DNA of 64,000 nt from Spongiactinospora rosea (GCF_003315795.1 NZ_QMEY01000032.1:1-64000); one strand, 5' to 3'. Shown: positions 1-9,817, counted from the first letter of the stretch. Notes: generated by a model from the letters alone, not told the origin. Translations and numbers: made by a program.

Positions 1-408
1 CTTCACGGCGGCCTGCACAACGCGATCACGAACTGCGGGAATCGATAACGGGCGCAACTCCTCCCGCACCCCCGGCTTCGGGATCAGCACCCGCCGCGCG
101 GGCAGCGGACGATAGCGTCCCTCCCGTAGTTCGCAGGCCAACTGGCCGAGCAGCCGGTCCACGCCGTACTCCTCGGCCTTGGCCAGGGTGACCTGGTCGA
201 TACCCGGTGCGCCGTTGTTGCCACGCACCGTCAGCCACGCGCGCGCCAGAACGTCTCTGCGGTAGATCTTGTCCATCAGCGCGTGGAATCGACGCCCGGG
301 CTCGGCCTTGGCCGCCCGGTAGAGCGTGTGCTGCAAGGCTCGGACCGGATCTCGCGGAGAACGTCCACCAGATCCACCAGCGGCGGGGATAGCCGAAACG
401 GCACTCAC
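1..408 (-). CDS. ltrA: Group II intron reverse transcriptase/maturase, N-terminal part
   Basis: A minus-strand frame opens with GTG at 408 and stays open for 136 codons to the window edge, so the protein is incomplete here. It contains the N-terminal RT block with KIYRRDVL and VRGNNGAPGIDQVT (RT0/RT1 region of intron-encoded proteins), then ELREGRYRPLPARRV, LIPKPG and RPLSIPAVRDRVVQ (RT1-RT2). The family assists intron splicing and retrohoming by binding intron RNA and copying it into DNA at the target. The catalytic YADD box, the maturase X domain and any endonuclease domain would lie beyond the left edge. The GTG start is a best guess, because residues upstream of YRAAK are not conserved. 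Family assignment is firm. Confidence 0.85.
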   Translation of the reverse strand, partial: MSAVSAIPAAGGSGGRSPRDPVRALQHTLYRAAKAEPGRRFHALMDKIYRRDVLARAWLTVRGNNGAPGIDQVTLAKAEEYGVDRLLGQLACELREGRYRPLPARRVLIPKPGVREELRPLSIPAVRDRVVQAAVK

Positions 409-995
409 CGGGCCCCTCCTCAACATCGCACGCATCGACGAAGCAGTGGCCCTTCCCATCGCCGCCGGTTGTGTTGTCCGGTCGACTGGTAGCGGTACTA
501 CGGCCACCTCCGACGCCCACCCGGCCGACCATCCACTTCCCGAGGTCATCGGTTATAGGACGCCACGCTCCGGCGACTCTTTCCGCAGGTCACCGGGCCG
601 GGGAGGGCCTCCCCAGTTCCCGCCGTCACTATCGATGCGTTCCATGCCCCATACGCCGGGGAGTTCTTGACGGCTGCGCTTCCAGGCTCTTGGCCGCGTC
701 CGTGGCCTTCGCCCTGATCTCGAAAGGCTCGGCTCTCCCTTGTCCCGCCCCGCAGGACGGCTGAGTAACGACGCCGCAGGCTTCGCTTCATGCTACGGAC
801 CGCATCGTTGCTTCCCCTTGAAAGGGCCTTTGACGCTGGGCTTCGACCCCGCCCGTTTCCCGACGAAGCCGCCAGCCTGCTACCGGGCCTCCTGGCAGCT
901 ACCCGGACCGGACTTCCACCGGCAAGCGACGACGAGCTTACGAACACAAGATGAGCCGCTATGTCACGGCTTCACCTCCGTTCTGCTGGGCGCAC
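1..995 (-). mobile_element. Group II intron, 5' part (runs off the left edge)
   Basis: Read on the minus strand, the element begins at 995 with GTGCGCCCAGCAG, matching the GUGYG 5' consensus of bacterial group II introns. About 590 nt of GC-rich, structured-looking non-coding sequence follows (expected ribozyme domains I-III), including the phrase GGTGGAAGTCCGG that I associate with domain I of such introns. A reverse transcriptase reading frame then opens at 408, as expected for an ORF in domain IV. The 3' end lies outside the window. The exon side just upstream on the minus strand (1050 to 996) is a GC-rich hairpin followed by TTTTTC. That is the kind of site used by group IIC introns, but the class is inferred. 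Confidence 0.8.
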
Positions 996-1001
996 GAAAA
1001 A

Positions 1002-1050
1002 GGTTCACTGTCGCCGGGTTGATGCTCGGGAGCCGCATCCGACGGTGACA
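1002..1050 (-). terminator. Hairpin with T-run flanking the group II intron
   Basis: On the minus strand TGTCACCG (1050-1043) pairs with CGGCGACA (1016-1009), one mismatch, enclosing an inner GATGC/GCATC stem. A TTTTT run (1001-997) follows seven bases after the stem, and the intron begins directly after it. It looks like a decayed intrinsic terminator. No gene ending on this side was recognised upstream. Confidence 0.4.
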
Positions 1051-1218
1051 CAGCCCGCATCTGACATTCAGGTCAAGTTCCAGTGGCTGTGGGTTGACTT
1101 CGTCGAATTCCTGTAGCGCTGCGATCACCGTCCGATAATCGTGCGCGCGGGTGCTGTAGACCTGGACCCAGAAGTCATCGCCACCAGCGATCACGGGAGC
1201 GATGAGCGTCAAGGCTAA

Positions 1219-1234
1219 TGTGATCTGTATCACA
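1219..1234. promoter_or_regulatory. CRP/GlxR-like binding site 1
   Basis: The sequence TGTGATCTGTATCACA fits the TGTGA-N6-TCACA palindrome bound by Crp/GlxR-type cAMP-responsive regulators of actinobacteria with no mismatch in either half. It lies about 530 bp before the rhs start codon, far for direct control. A lone half-site GTGTGA follows shortly after. Binding is inferred from the motif only. Confidence 0.4.
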
Positions 1235-1603
1235 CTTGATCGCCGTGTGATGTCCAGTTATATTTCTCGGAGTTTGCCGAATTAGTCCAAGCCTCTCGAA
1301 CCACCGGGTTACTTCATCAGCAGTTGCAGGACTGCTCGATTGCGTTGCTTCGTGCTGCCGCCTGGTGCTTGTTCCCACGTTAGACACTTAGGCCAACACA
1401 GACATCGCTTCGTACGACAGCGCACGAACCAATGGGTCCGTCGCTTGCCAAGTGAGGCGGGCACGACTCCGCAATTCGCAGTTCCGCAGCCCCGTGCCGG
1501 CAGGCAGCGGGGCCAGCAGTCGTTTGCCCATTATATGGGGCACACGTATTTGACCACCCATTACCATAAGGCTGTCAGTAACCGAGCATGCTTATTCCCG
1601 TAG

Positions 1604-1619
1604 TGTGATCCAAGTCACT
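1604..1619. promoter_or_regulatory. CRP/GlxR-like binding site 2
   Basis: TGTGATCCAAGTCACT matches TGTGA-N6-TCACA in nine of ten conserved positions and sits about 150 bp upstream of the rhs start. This is a plausible position for a promoter-proximal operator. The presence of a second, perfect copy 385 bp further upstream makes it less likely to be chance. Confidence 0.4.
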
Positions 1620-1765
1620 CTTGCCGCACCCAAGTATGCGCGCTACATTCCTTTCGATTTGCCTAGTTTGCACCACCCCAATTAGACACTCTGATCCTAG
1701 GGCGATTGGGACACAGGCTTCAGTTTTCTGATTGCTCCAGGGACGAGCACGGAGGGCGATGACCC

Positions 1766-4700
1766 ATGCGTGGAATACGGTTGTGGATGCGTTCAATCAA
1801 CCGCCATGCTCTGTTAACACTGATCGTCACCGTGCTGGTCCTGCCTGGGCTGATATCCGTGCAAGCGATTCCCGCCTGGGCCGAACCGCAAGCCGAGACC
1901 GTGCTGCCGAACACGCCTGACCAGGCCATCGGCACGGCCGCCGGGGTACCGAGCCTGGTCGGCGCCGCTGCGACGCAGGCCAAGGCAGGGATCGGGCTCT
2001 CGTCCAGCGCAGTTAAAAGACCCAAGAACGCATTGCTGCTGGAAAGATCCAGGGGAAAGGCGTCCAAGCCCGACCCTCTGCGCGACTCGACTCTCCCACC
2101 AGGGGTTCGGCGAGCGAATCAAAAGGACGCCGCCACCGTGCTCGATCCGCTCTTCTGCCTCGGCTACTACGAGTGGGAGCGTACACGGTTCTACACGGTG
2201 GGATCTCGTGTCAGCCATAAGGAAAGGATTTACGAGCGGATAGGCTTTGCCGGTTCAGGAGACGAGCCGACTCCAGGATCCTCCACCTGGAAGCCGGTCG
2301 GCTGGTGTCCGCCCAGCGTCGATTCCATGACGCCGACGGGCGACCAATTGATGACCACGCTGACACCAAAGCTGACGGCGCTTGGTTCCACCCCCTCGGG
2401 CGCACCTCTCCGCTATCGCTTCGACCTGTGCCGGATCGAGGGCGACACTTCGCATGACTGCGTCTACTCGGACTTTCTCCCGATAGGAACGCGTGAATGG
2501 ACGCCGCCGGCCGGTTCCGTCCGATGGAGCGCGGAATACGAGTGGACCGTCATCGTATCCGACACCGAAACCCACCTCACCGCCGGCGCCAGCCGGACAT
2601 TCGTCACGGGTGTTCGACAGCCTCCGATCACCTCGCAACTGTCCGCTCGCGGTGGAAACGGCCAGGAGTTCCACGAGCTGGCAGGCAACTACACCACCAG
2701 CTTCACTGATGCGAACGTGACGGTGGCCGGTCCCCCGTTGTCGGTGGTGCGCTCCTACAACTCGATGGATCCCCGAAGGAGCGGCGCCTTCGGCGCGGGA
2801 TGGTCAACCCGATGGGATTCCAAGATCATCCGAAGTGACTTCGGTGGCATCGACACGCTGCTGGTCACCTACCCGGATGGCCATCAGGCGCGCTACGCCG
2901 CCAACGGCGACGGCACCTACCAGCCACCGCCTGGAGTGCATGCCACCCTTGCCGAAGTGAGCGGCGGATGGCGACTTATGGACAAGTCCTCGACCTCCTA
3001 TCTCTTCGACGCCCAAGGCCGCCTGACAAAGGTTACCGACGCCCGGGGACGCAGCCAGGAACTGATCTACGGTGCGGATGGCAAGCTCACCAAGGCCACG
3101 TCGGTCGGCGGGCGTTCTCTGTACTTCGCCTGGGCTGGTGAACATGTCAGCTCCGTGTCCACGGACTCGGTGGACGGTGCTCCGCTCGCATGGACATATG
3201 CGTACACCGGCGACCAGCTCTCCAAAGTATGCGCGCCAATGACAGCACCCAATTGCACAACCTTCTCGTATACCGATGGCTCGCTGTACCGCAGTGTGAT
3301 ACTCGACTCCGATCCCTACGGCTACTGGCGACTGGGTGAGGCATCCGGTTCTCAGGCCGTCGGCCAGGGATGGGGTGCGGGAAATGGCACATACGACAGC
3401 GTCACCTACGGGCAGCCCGGCGCACTCGGCGGTACTGGTGACACCAGTGTGAACTTCGGTAATAGCCATGAGGCGGGGATGTATCTGCCTCAGGACGCTC
3501 TGGCCAACTTGGGCACACAGACGTCGGTCGAGGCGTGGTTCAAGACCGCGGTGTCCGGAATCATCGCATCTGCGGGCACGTCCTCCGGGGGCGGCATGTC
3601 GGACCCACTGGTGTACGTCGGCACGGACGGCAAGTTGCGTGGTTCATTCCGTCGCACGCTGTCCCCGATCACCACGGCGAACGCGGTCAACGATAACCAA
3701 TGGCACCATGTCGTGCTGACCGTCTCCGGCCCCACACAGATCCTCTATCTAGATGGTCAGCAAGTGGGAACTCTGTCTGAGGTCATTCCGGACTACGATC
3801 TTCAACGCTCTCACGTCACCGTGGGTAACGGTTGGCCTTATCCACACCAGTCGCCTGGTGTACCCGGCCAACCGGGCACACAACAACCCTTCAGGTTTCA
3901 AGGCAGTATTGACGAATTTGCGCTATATGATAAGGCGCTTTCACCGGCGGAGATCCAGCGACACACCTCGGCTCGAGCCGGAGTGCCACACAGACTAACC
4001 AAAATCACCCTCCCGTCCGGTCGTATATGGGGCGAGAACGAGTACGACTCCAGCACCGACCGACTCAAGAAGCACACTGACCACCATGGCGGTACCTGGC
4101 AACTCGGAGCTCCCTCCTACGATGCCGGCACCGGACGTTCGACAGTCACGGTGACAGATCCCCACAACAAGCCACTGCAATACGTCTATGACGCATGGCG
4201 TAACTACCGTCTGATCAAGGAGATCGACCAAACACAGGCGACCACCGAGTACTACTACGACACGGGTGGATATCTGTCCGAGGTCATTGACCGGAACGGA
4301 CAGGCCAGCAAGCAGACCCACGACAAGCGCGGCAACATGCTCAGCCGCACGACCTGCCGTTCGGCCACCGTATGCAAGGCCGAGTACTACACCTACCACG
4401 TCAACGAGGCGGATCCGTTCGATCCCCGCAACGATCAGATGATCGCGTCCCGCGACGAGCGCTCGGCCTCCGCGACGGACGACACGTACGTCACCAAGTG
4501 GGAACTTGACGCGTTCGGCGAAGTCGTGAAGGAAACGACGCCCGGGACGCCGGACTTCCCTTCGGGCCGCTCAATGACTTACGCGTTCACCGACGGAAAC
4601 GAAGATGCGGTGGGCGGCGGGAAAGTGCCCGCCGGGTTGCTCAAGTCGGAGAAGGAGCCCGGTGGCGGTGAGACATCGTACGGCTACAACGCCGCCGGCG

Positions 4701-7700
4701 ACGTGGTAGAGGTGACCGATCCCGCCGAGCTTGTGCTCACGTTCGAGTACGACGTTCTGGGAAGAGAAAGGTCCCGCAAGGAGACCTCCTCCGCCAATCC
4801 GGACGGTGTCACCACCCGGCTCACCTACGACGGCGCGGGCAGGCTCAGCACGCATACCGGTGCGGCGGCCAAAAACGAGATCACGGGAGTGACGCACTCC
4901 CCCCAGACTCGCTACAGCTACACGGCTGACGGACTAACGGCAACACAGTCGGTAGTGGACCTAACGGGCGGCGACCCCGAGCGCAAAATCTCGTACACCT
5001 ATGACACCTACGGCCGGGTCGAATCCGTCACCGGTCCAGAAGGAGGGGTGGTCCGCTACACGTGGGACCACACGGGGGTTCGTACTTCGGTCACCGATGA
5101 GATGGGCAATGTCTCCCATTACACCTACACGGCCCGTGGCGAACTGGCGTCCCGCATCCTGAAGAGCTGGACCGGAAGTCCTGTCACTCCGCACGAGCCT
5201 CGCGACCTGATTCTGGAGTCCTATACCTACGACCCCGAAGGCCGGCTCGCCGCACGTGTCGATTCGATGGGCCGCAAACTCGCCTACAAGTACTACGGGG
5301 ATGGGTCACTCGCCACCGTCACCGCCGAAGCCGCGAAGCTCAACGGTTCCACCACGCCACGGAACGTGGTTCTCGAAAACAACACCTATGACGTGGCGGG
5401 GAATCTGATCGAGCAGGTGACCGGAGGCGGCAAAGAGAAGACGACCTATGTCTACGACGCCGCGAGCCGACTGACATCGAAGACCTTCGACCCCAGTGCA
5501 TTGGCCCGTAAGACGAGCTACGTCTACGACGCCGACGACAACGTGATCAAGGAGACCGAAACCGCGGCGGGCACCGACCGGGCCGAGGCCACCGAGTACG
5601 GCTACAACGCCGACGGTGCCCAGGTGCGTAGGGCCGTCGAGAACGGCGACACCGACCTGGTCACGACCTGGACCGTGGATGATCGCGGGCTGGTCACCGA
5701 GGTGGTGGATCCGCGGGGCAACCTGCCGGGCGCCGACCGTGCCGCGTACACGACCACGTATCGCTACGACGCCGCCGAGCATCTGGTCGAGGTGCGCGAG
5801 CCGAAGGTGAAGATCGAAAAGTCCGGGGTGCCGACGAACGAGGCGCACCCGACACAGATCTTCGGCTATGACAGTGCCGGGCGCCGGACACACAGCAAGG
5901 ACGCGGAGGGGCGTGTGTCCGCGGCGGCCTATGACCGGTTGGGCCGGATGACCGCGGTGAGCGAGCCGCCGTACACGCCGCCAGGTGGCACCTCCATCAC
6001 GCCGACCAGGCGCTTTGGCTACGACGCCGCGGGGCGAATGAACCGCTACGCCGACGAGCGCGGCTCTGTGTGGACGAGTGAGTACGACGCTCTGGGCAAT
6101 CGGGTGCGTGTGGTCGAGCCCGGTACCGGCGGCCAGCCCGGCGGGAGGCACGTCTACGAGTACGACACGGTCGGCGAGATGCTGGCCGGCGTCGATCCGA
6201 CCGGTGCTCGCACCGAGTGGACGTACGACGATCTGGGCCGTCAGATCACCGCCACGATCATCGAGCGCAAGCCGACCGCCAAGGCGATCGTGTCGCGGAT
6301 TGAGTACGACGACGCCGGACGAAAGATCAAGGAACTCTCCCCCGGCAATCGCACGATCACCTACACGGTGAACGCGGCAGGTGAGACCACCAGGGTGACG
6401 GATCCTCTCGGTGACACGACCGCCTACGCGTATGACCTCGACGGCCGTACTGTCAAGGTCACCGACCCGCTGGGCAACGCGCAGGCCACGGAGTACGACC
6501 GGGCCGGCCGGGAAGTGGCGACCAAAGATCTGAACAGTTCGGGCGTCGTGCAACGGACCGTCACGTCTGACTACGACGCGGCGGGCAACATGATCGCCGA
6601 GACGTCCGGTGAGGGCTCGACCGTCCGGTACAAGTACGACGCGTCGGACGCATTGGTTGAACTGGTCGAGCCCGTCGCCGATGGGCGGTCGATCACCACA
6701 ACGTACGGGTATGACGCCACCGGCGCGCTGACCCGGGCGACGGACGGTCGCGGCAACACCACCTGGACCACGTACAACAGCATGGGCCTGGTCGAGGACC
6801 AGATCGAACCGGCCACTCCCGCGCACCCACAGCCCGCCGACCGGACCTGGAGCAGCGTCTATGACGCTGGTGGCAATGTGACGTCCGCGATCCAGCCGGG
6901 CGGCGTGCGCGTCGATCGCCACTACGACGAACTCGGCCGGGTGATCAAGGAGACGGGCACGGGCGCGCAGGTGGCCACGCCCGAGCGGACGTACGGCTAC
7001 GACCTGGCCGGACGCGAGAGCAAGGTCGGCGACTACAGCCTTGAGTACAACGACCGGGGCCTGCTGACCAAGGTTTCCAAGGGCACCAGCCAGACGGCGG
7101 CCTTTGGCTACGACGACCTCGGCAACGTCACACAGCGCACCGACACCGCAGGGGCGGCGACGTTCGGCTGGGACATCGACGACCGCCTCCAGACGGCCTC
7201 CGACCCGGTGACCGGCCGTCAGCTCACCTATGGCTACGACAAGGCGGACCGGCTCACCTCGCTGGCCTCGACCAACCCGGCGACCACGCAGTCCTTCGGC
7301 TACGACGCGATGGACCGGATCACCAGCCACACGCTCAAGAACGGCTCGAACGCGGAACTGGCCAAGCTCACCTACGGGTGGGACAAGGACGACCAGCTCA
7401 TCTCGAAGGTCACGTCCGGTACGGCGGGCGGGGGGACCAACACCTACAGCTACGACGGGTCGGGGCGGCTCATTTCGTGGAAGGCCCCGAATGGCAATGT
7501 GACGTCGTACGAGTGGGACGCGTCGGGCAACCGGACCAAGGCCGGAAATGCGACGTTCACCTACGACGAGCGAAATCGGCTACTGAACGGGGACGGCACC
7601 GACTACACCTACACCCCGCGCGGCTCGCTGGCCAGCGAAGCCACGAATGGGGTCACCCGGAACCTGACGTTCGACGCTTTCGACCGGATGGTCTCGGACG

Positions 7701-9793
7701 GCGACGCCACCTATACCTACGACGCGATGGGGCGGCTTGAGTCCCGGTCGCAGAGTGGGAACACGGAACGCTTCCAGTATTCGGGCATCGACAACGACAT
7801 CGTGTCGGTCACGGACGGGGCGGGGGCCGTACAGGCCAAGTACGGCCGCGATCCCTCGGGCGCGTTGCTGAGCCTCCAAGAGGGCAACGGGCCTGCCGTC
7901 GGGGTCATGTCCGACCAGCACGACGACGTGGTGGCGACCTTCTCCGGCACGGCGCTGGTGGACTCGACGGCTTACGACCCGTTCGGTGAGGTCATCGCAC
8001 AGAACGGCGCGCGGCGCAGGCTCGGCTACCAGGGTGAGTACACCGACCCGGACACCGGCAAGGTGAACATGCTCGCTCGCTGGTACATCCCAGGCACCGG
8101 CGGTTTCACCTCCCGCGACGACGCGAATTTGAGCCCGTATCCGTCGGCGAACTTGAACCGGTACACGTACGCGATGGGCGACCCCCTGGCGTACACCGAC
8201 CCTTCGGGTAACTGCCCGATCTGCATCCCACTGCTGTTCGCCGCGGGGCGAGTCGGAGGCCAGCTCCTGCTCCGCCGCCTGGCCCAGCGAGGCGCCACCC
8301 AGGTGGGCAAGCGACTCGCCTCCCGGGCCGGGCAGGCGGCGAAACGCACGGGGACGCGCGCGATGACGAGGGCTCAGAAGAAGGTCGCGCAGCAAGCCAC
8401 AAAGACGGCTCAGAACGCCTTGAAGAAGGCGCTGCAGCAATCCGTCAAGAAGGCCGCAAAGAAGGCCACAAAGGCCATCGAGAAAAAGATCAAGAAGCAG
8501 ATCAAGCAGAAGCTGAGAGAACAGGCCAACAAGAAGATAAAGCAGAAGATCAAGGAGAAGGTCAAGCAGCATACCAAGAAGAAGACTCAGCAGAAGATCA
8601 GGGAAAAGGCCAAGAGCAAGGCGCAGGAGAAGGTAAAGAAGAAGAGCTCGAACCAGAAGACGAAGTCGAAGTCGTCGTCCAAGACCAAGACGAAGAGCAA
8701 GAGCAGGTCCAACTCGTCCACCAAGACCAAGAAGAAGAGCTCGTCGAACGACGACAAGATCGAGATGATCTCGGACGGCATCGACATGTTCGTCGGCGAG
8801 ATCAACGGCGGCCCGACGACGCTCGAACCCCTCGGCATCGACCTGGACCTCAACTGCGTCAGCCTGCGCGGCTGTGCCAAGGACCTGGTCGAGAATCTGG
8901 TGGACAACACCACCGACCAGGTGGTGGACGAGATCATCGACGAGGTCGCACCCGACCTGCCGCCCATCGACACTCCGGGCGACGGATCACAGGGCTGCCG
9001 CCTTCGCTCCAACAGCTTCGTTCCCGGCACACCGGTCCTCATGGCCGACGGCTCCACCAAGCCCATCGAGGACGTGAAGGTCGGTGACTACGTCCTCGCC
9101 ACCGATCCGGAAGCCGGCTACAGCACGTCTCGCCCGATCACCACAGTGATCACCGGCGACGGCGTCAAGAACCTCGTCGAGATCACAGTCGACATCGACG
9201 GACCCCGCGGCAACGCCACCGACGAGATCACCGCCACGGACGAACACCCCTTCTGGGTCCCGGCCCTGCATGAGTGGGTGGGCGCGGCCCGCCTCCAGCC
9301 GGGCATGTGGCTGCAAACCTCAGCTGGCACCTACGTCCAGATCACCGCCCTCGACCGCCACACCGCCACCCAACGCGTCCATAACCTGACTGTCGCCGAC
9401 GTCCACACTTACCACGTCCTGGCAGGCAGCCATGCTGCCCTGGTTCACAACGACAATCCGCTCAGCGACGACGAGTGCTTTGCAATAGCAGATGGTGCCC
9501 GCGACGAAGAGCGTGAACGCATGTCAAAGACGCAGCGCCAACTGCACGTTATGATCGTAGGCGTAGTGGACTGCACTACCGGACTGGTTGTAGTTGGAAA
9601 GAAGCGCTCAAGGGCAGGAGATTTCTGCGCCGAGGACGACGCAAGGAATAGGGCAATAGAGCAGGGCGCGGATCCAACTAACCTGCGATATGGACATCCC
9701 GTGTATCCAAACACCATGATGGACGCCGACTTCTGCGATAGATGCCGCACCCGAATAGACCCAAGCCAAGTGCCTCCAGACCGTCGATGGTGA
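1766..9793 (+). CDS. Secreted Rhs/YD-repeat polymorphic toxin with Hint domain and YwqJ-like deaminase tip
   Basis: This 2675-aa protein starts at an ATG preceded by GGAGGG nine bases upstream. Residues 1-40 form a signal peptide (basic start, long hydrophobic run, AWA before EPQ). Residues ~127-180 resemble a CBM5/12 chitin-binding module (aromatic-rich, ending WKPVGW). A DUF6531-like Rhs start follows at ~308, a LamG/concanavalin-like domain at ~510-738, then dozens of YD repeats. The Rhs core (YTDPDTGKVNMLARWY to YTDPSGN) spans ~2090-2150. A very Lys-rich linker covers ~2190-2330. A Hint/PT-Hint domain runs from ~2411 to VHN at 2560-2562. The last 113 residues carry FCAED (C2621, E2623) and FCDRC (C2657, C2660), the zinc and catalytic pattern of deaminase toxins, most like the YwqJ family. 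The likely role is contact-dependent or secreted competition: the Rhs shell encloses the toxin and Hint releases it. The substrate (nucleoside or nucleic acid) is unknown. Confidence 0.92.
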   Translation: MRGIRLWMRSINRHALLTLIVTVLVLPGLISVQAIPAWAEPQAETVLPNTPDQAIGTAAGVPSLVGAAATQAKAGIGLSSSAVKRPKNALLLERSRGKASKPDPLRDSTLPPGVRRANQKDAATVLDPLFCLGYYEWERTRFYTVGSRVSHKERIYERIGFAGSGDEPTPGSSTWKPVGWCPPSVDSMTPTGDQLMTTLTPKLTALGSTPSGAPLRYRFDLCRIEGDTSHDCVYSDFLPIGTREWTPPAGSVRWSAEYEWTVIVSDTETHLTAGASRTFVTGVRQPPITSQLSARGGNGQEFHELAGNYTTSFTDANVTVAGPPLSVVRSYNSMDPRRSGAFGAGWSTRWDSKIIRSDFGGIDTLLVTYPDGHQARYAANGDGTYQPPPGVHATLAEVSGGWRLMDKSSTSYLFDAQGRLTKVTDARGRSQELIYGADGKLTKATSVGGRSLYFAWAGEHVSSVSTDSVDGAPLAWTYAYTGDQLSKVCAPMTAPNCTTFSYTDGSLYRSVILDSDPYGYWRLGEASGSQAVGQGWGAGNGTYDSVTYGQPGALGGTGDTSVNFGNSHEAGMYLPQDALANLGTQTSVEAWFKTAVSGIIASAGTSSGGGMSDPLVYVGTDGKLRGSFRRTLSPITTANAVNDNQWHHVVLTVSGPTQILYLDGQQVGTLSEVIPDYDLQRSHVTVGNGWPYPHQSPGVPGQPGTQQPFRFQGSIDEFALYDKALSPAEIQRHTSARAGVPHRLTKITLPSGRIWGENEYDSSTDRLKKHTDHHGGTWQLGAPSYDAGTGRSTVTVTDPHNKPLQYVYDAWRNYRLIKEIDQTQATTEYYYDTGGYLSEVIDRNGQASKQTHDKRGNMLSRTTCRSATVCKAEYYTYHVNEADPFDPRNDQMIASRDERSASATDDTYVTKWELDAFGEVVKETTPGTPDFPSGRSMTYAFTDGNEDAVGGGKVPAGLLKSEKEPGGGETSYGYNAAGDVVEVTDPAELVLTFEYDVLGRERSRKETSSANPDGVTTRLTYDGAGRLSTHTGAAAKNEITGVTHSPQTRYSYTADGLTATQSVVDLTGGDPERKISYTYDTYGRVESVTGPEGGVVRYTWDHTGVRTSVTDEMGNVSHYTYTARGELASRILKSWTGSPVTPHEPRDLILESYTYDPEGRLAARVDSMGRKLAYKYYGDGSLATVTAEAAKLNGSTTPRNVVLENNTYDVAGNLIEQVTGGGKEKTTYVYDAASRLTSKTFDPSALARKTSYVYDADDNVIKETETAAGTDRAEATEYGYNADGAQVRRAVENGDTDLVTTWTVDDRGLVTEVVDPRGNLPGADRAAYTTTYRYDAAEHLVEVREPKVKIEKSGVPTNEAHPTQIFGYDSAGRRTHSKDAEGRVSAAAYDRLGRMTAVSEPPYTPPGGTSITPTRRFGYDAAGRMNRYADERGSVWTSEYDALGNRVRVVEPGTGGQPGGRHVYEYDTVGEMLAGVDPTGARTEWTYDDLGRQITATIIERKPTAKAIVSRIEYDDAGRKIKELSPGNRTITYTVNAAGETTRVTDPLGDTTAYAYDLDGRTVKVTDPLGNAQATEYDRAGREVATKDLNSSGVVQRTVTSDYDAAGNMIAETSGEGSTVRYKYDASDALVELVEPVADGRSITTTYGYDATGALTRATDGRGNTTWTTYNSMGLVEDQIEPATPAHPQPADRTWSSVYDAGGNVTSAIQPGGVRVDRHYDELGRVIKETGTGAQVATPERTYGYDLAGRESKVGDYSLEYNDRGLLTKVSKGTSQTAAFGYDDLGNVTQRTDTAGAATFGWDIDDRLQTASDPVTGRQLTYGYDKADRLTSLASTNPATTQSFGYDAMDRITSHTLKNGSNAELAKLTYGWDKDDQLISKVTSGTAGGGTNTYSYDGSGRLISWKAPNGNVTSYEWDASGNRTKAGNATFTYDERNRLLNGDGTDYTYTPRGSLASEATNGVTRNLTFDAFDRMVSDGDATYTYDAMGRLESRSQSGNTERFQYSGIDNDIVSVTDGAGAVQAKYGRDPSGALLSLQEGNGPAVGVMSDQHDDVVATFSGTALVDSTAYDPFGEVIAQNGARRRLGYQGEYTDPDTGKVNMLARWYIPGTGGFTSRDDANLSPYPSANLNRYTYAMGDPLAYTDPSGNCPICIPLLFAAGRVGGQLLLRRLAQRGATQVGKRLASRAGQAAKRTGTRAMTRAQKKVAQQATKTAQNALKKALQQSVKKAAKKATKAIEKKIKKQIKQKLREQANKKIKQKIKEKVKQHTKKKTQQKIREKAKSKAQEKVKKKSSNQKTKSKSSSKTKTKSKSRSNSSTKTKKKSSSNDDKIEMISDGIDMFVGEINGGPTTLEPLGIDLDLNCVSLRGCAKDLVENLVDNTTDQVVDEIIDEVAPDLPPIDTPGDGSQGCRLRSNSFVPGTPVLMADGSTKPIEDVKVGDYVLATDPEAGYSTSRPITTVITGDGVKNLVEITVDIDGPRGNATDEITATDEHPFWVPALHEWVGAARLQPGMWLQTSAGTYVQITALDRHTATQRVHNLTVADVHTYHVLAGSHAALVHNDNPLSDDECFAIADGARDEERERMSKTQRQLHVMIVGVVDCTTGLVVVGKKRSRAGDFCAEDDARNRAIEQGADPTNLRYGHPVYPNTMMDADFCDRCRTRIDPSQVPPDRRW

Positions 9794-9817
9794 TTCGAGA
9801 AGGGATACAAATACGGC

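Larger units (their letters stand above)
996..1765. other. Non-coding stretch upstream of the rhs gene
   Basis: No reading frame here has recognisable protein similarity or convincing codon use, and base composition is lower in GC than the backbone. It holds the intron target hairpin, two CRP/GlxR-like palindromes (1219-1234 and 1604-1619), and presumably the promoter of the rhs gene that starts at 1766. No confident -35/-10 pair could be picked. Confidence 0.5.

Noticed and set aside
964-1233. Minus-strand ORF resembling the end of an Lrp/AsnC-type regulator
   Set aside because: The phrase GDDFWVQVYSTRAHDY is suggestive, but no HTH precedes it and the frame ends inside the intron; too little remains to call even a pseudogene.
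1340-1603. 87-codon plus-strand ORF before the rhs gene
   Set aside because: No RBS, no similarity and atypical codon use; it lies in the region holding the CRP-like sites.
5306-7330. 674-codon open frame antisense to the rhs gene
   Set aside because: It mirrors the YD-repeat codons in a GC-rich frame, has no start signal and no protein-like pattern; it is a shadow of the sense gene.
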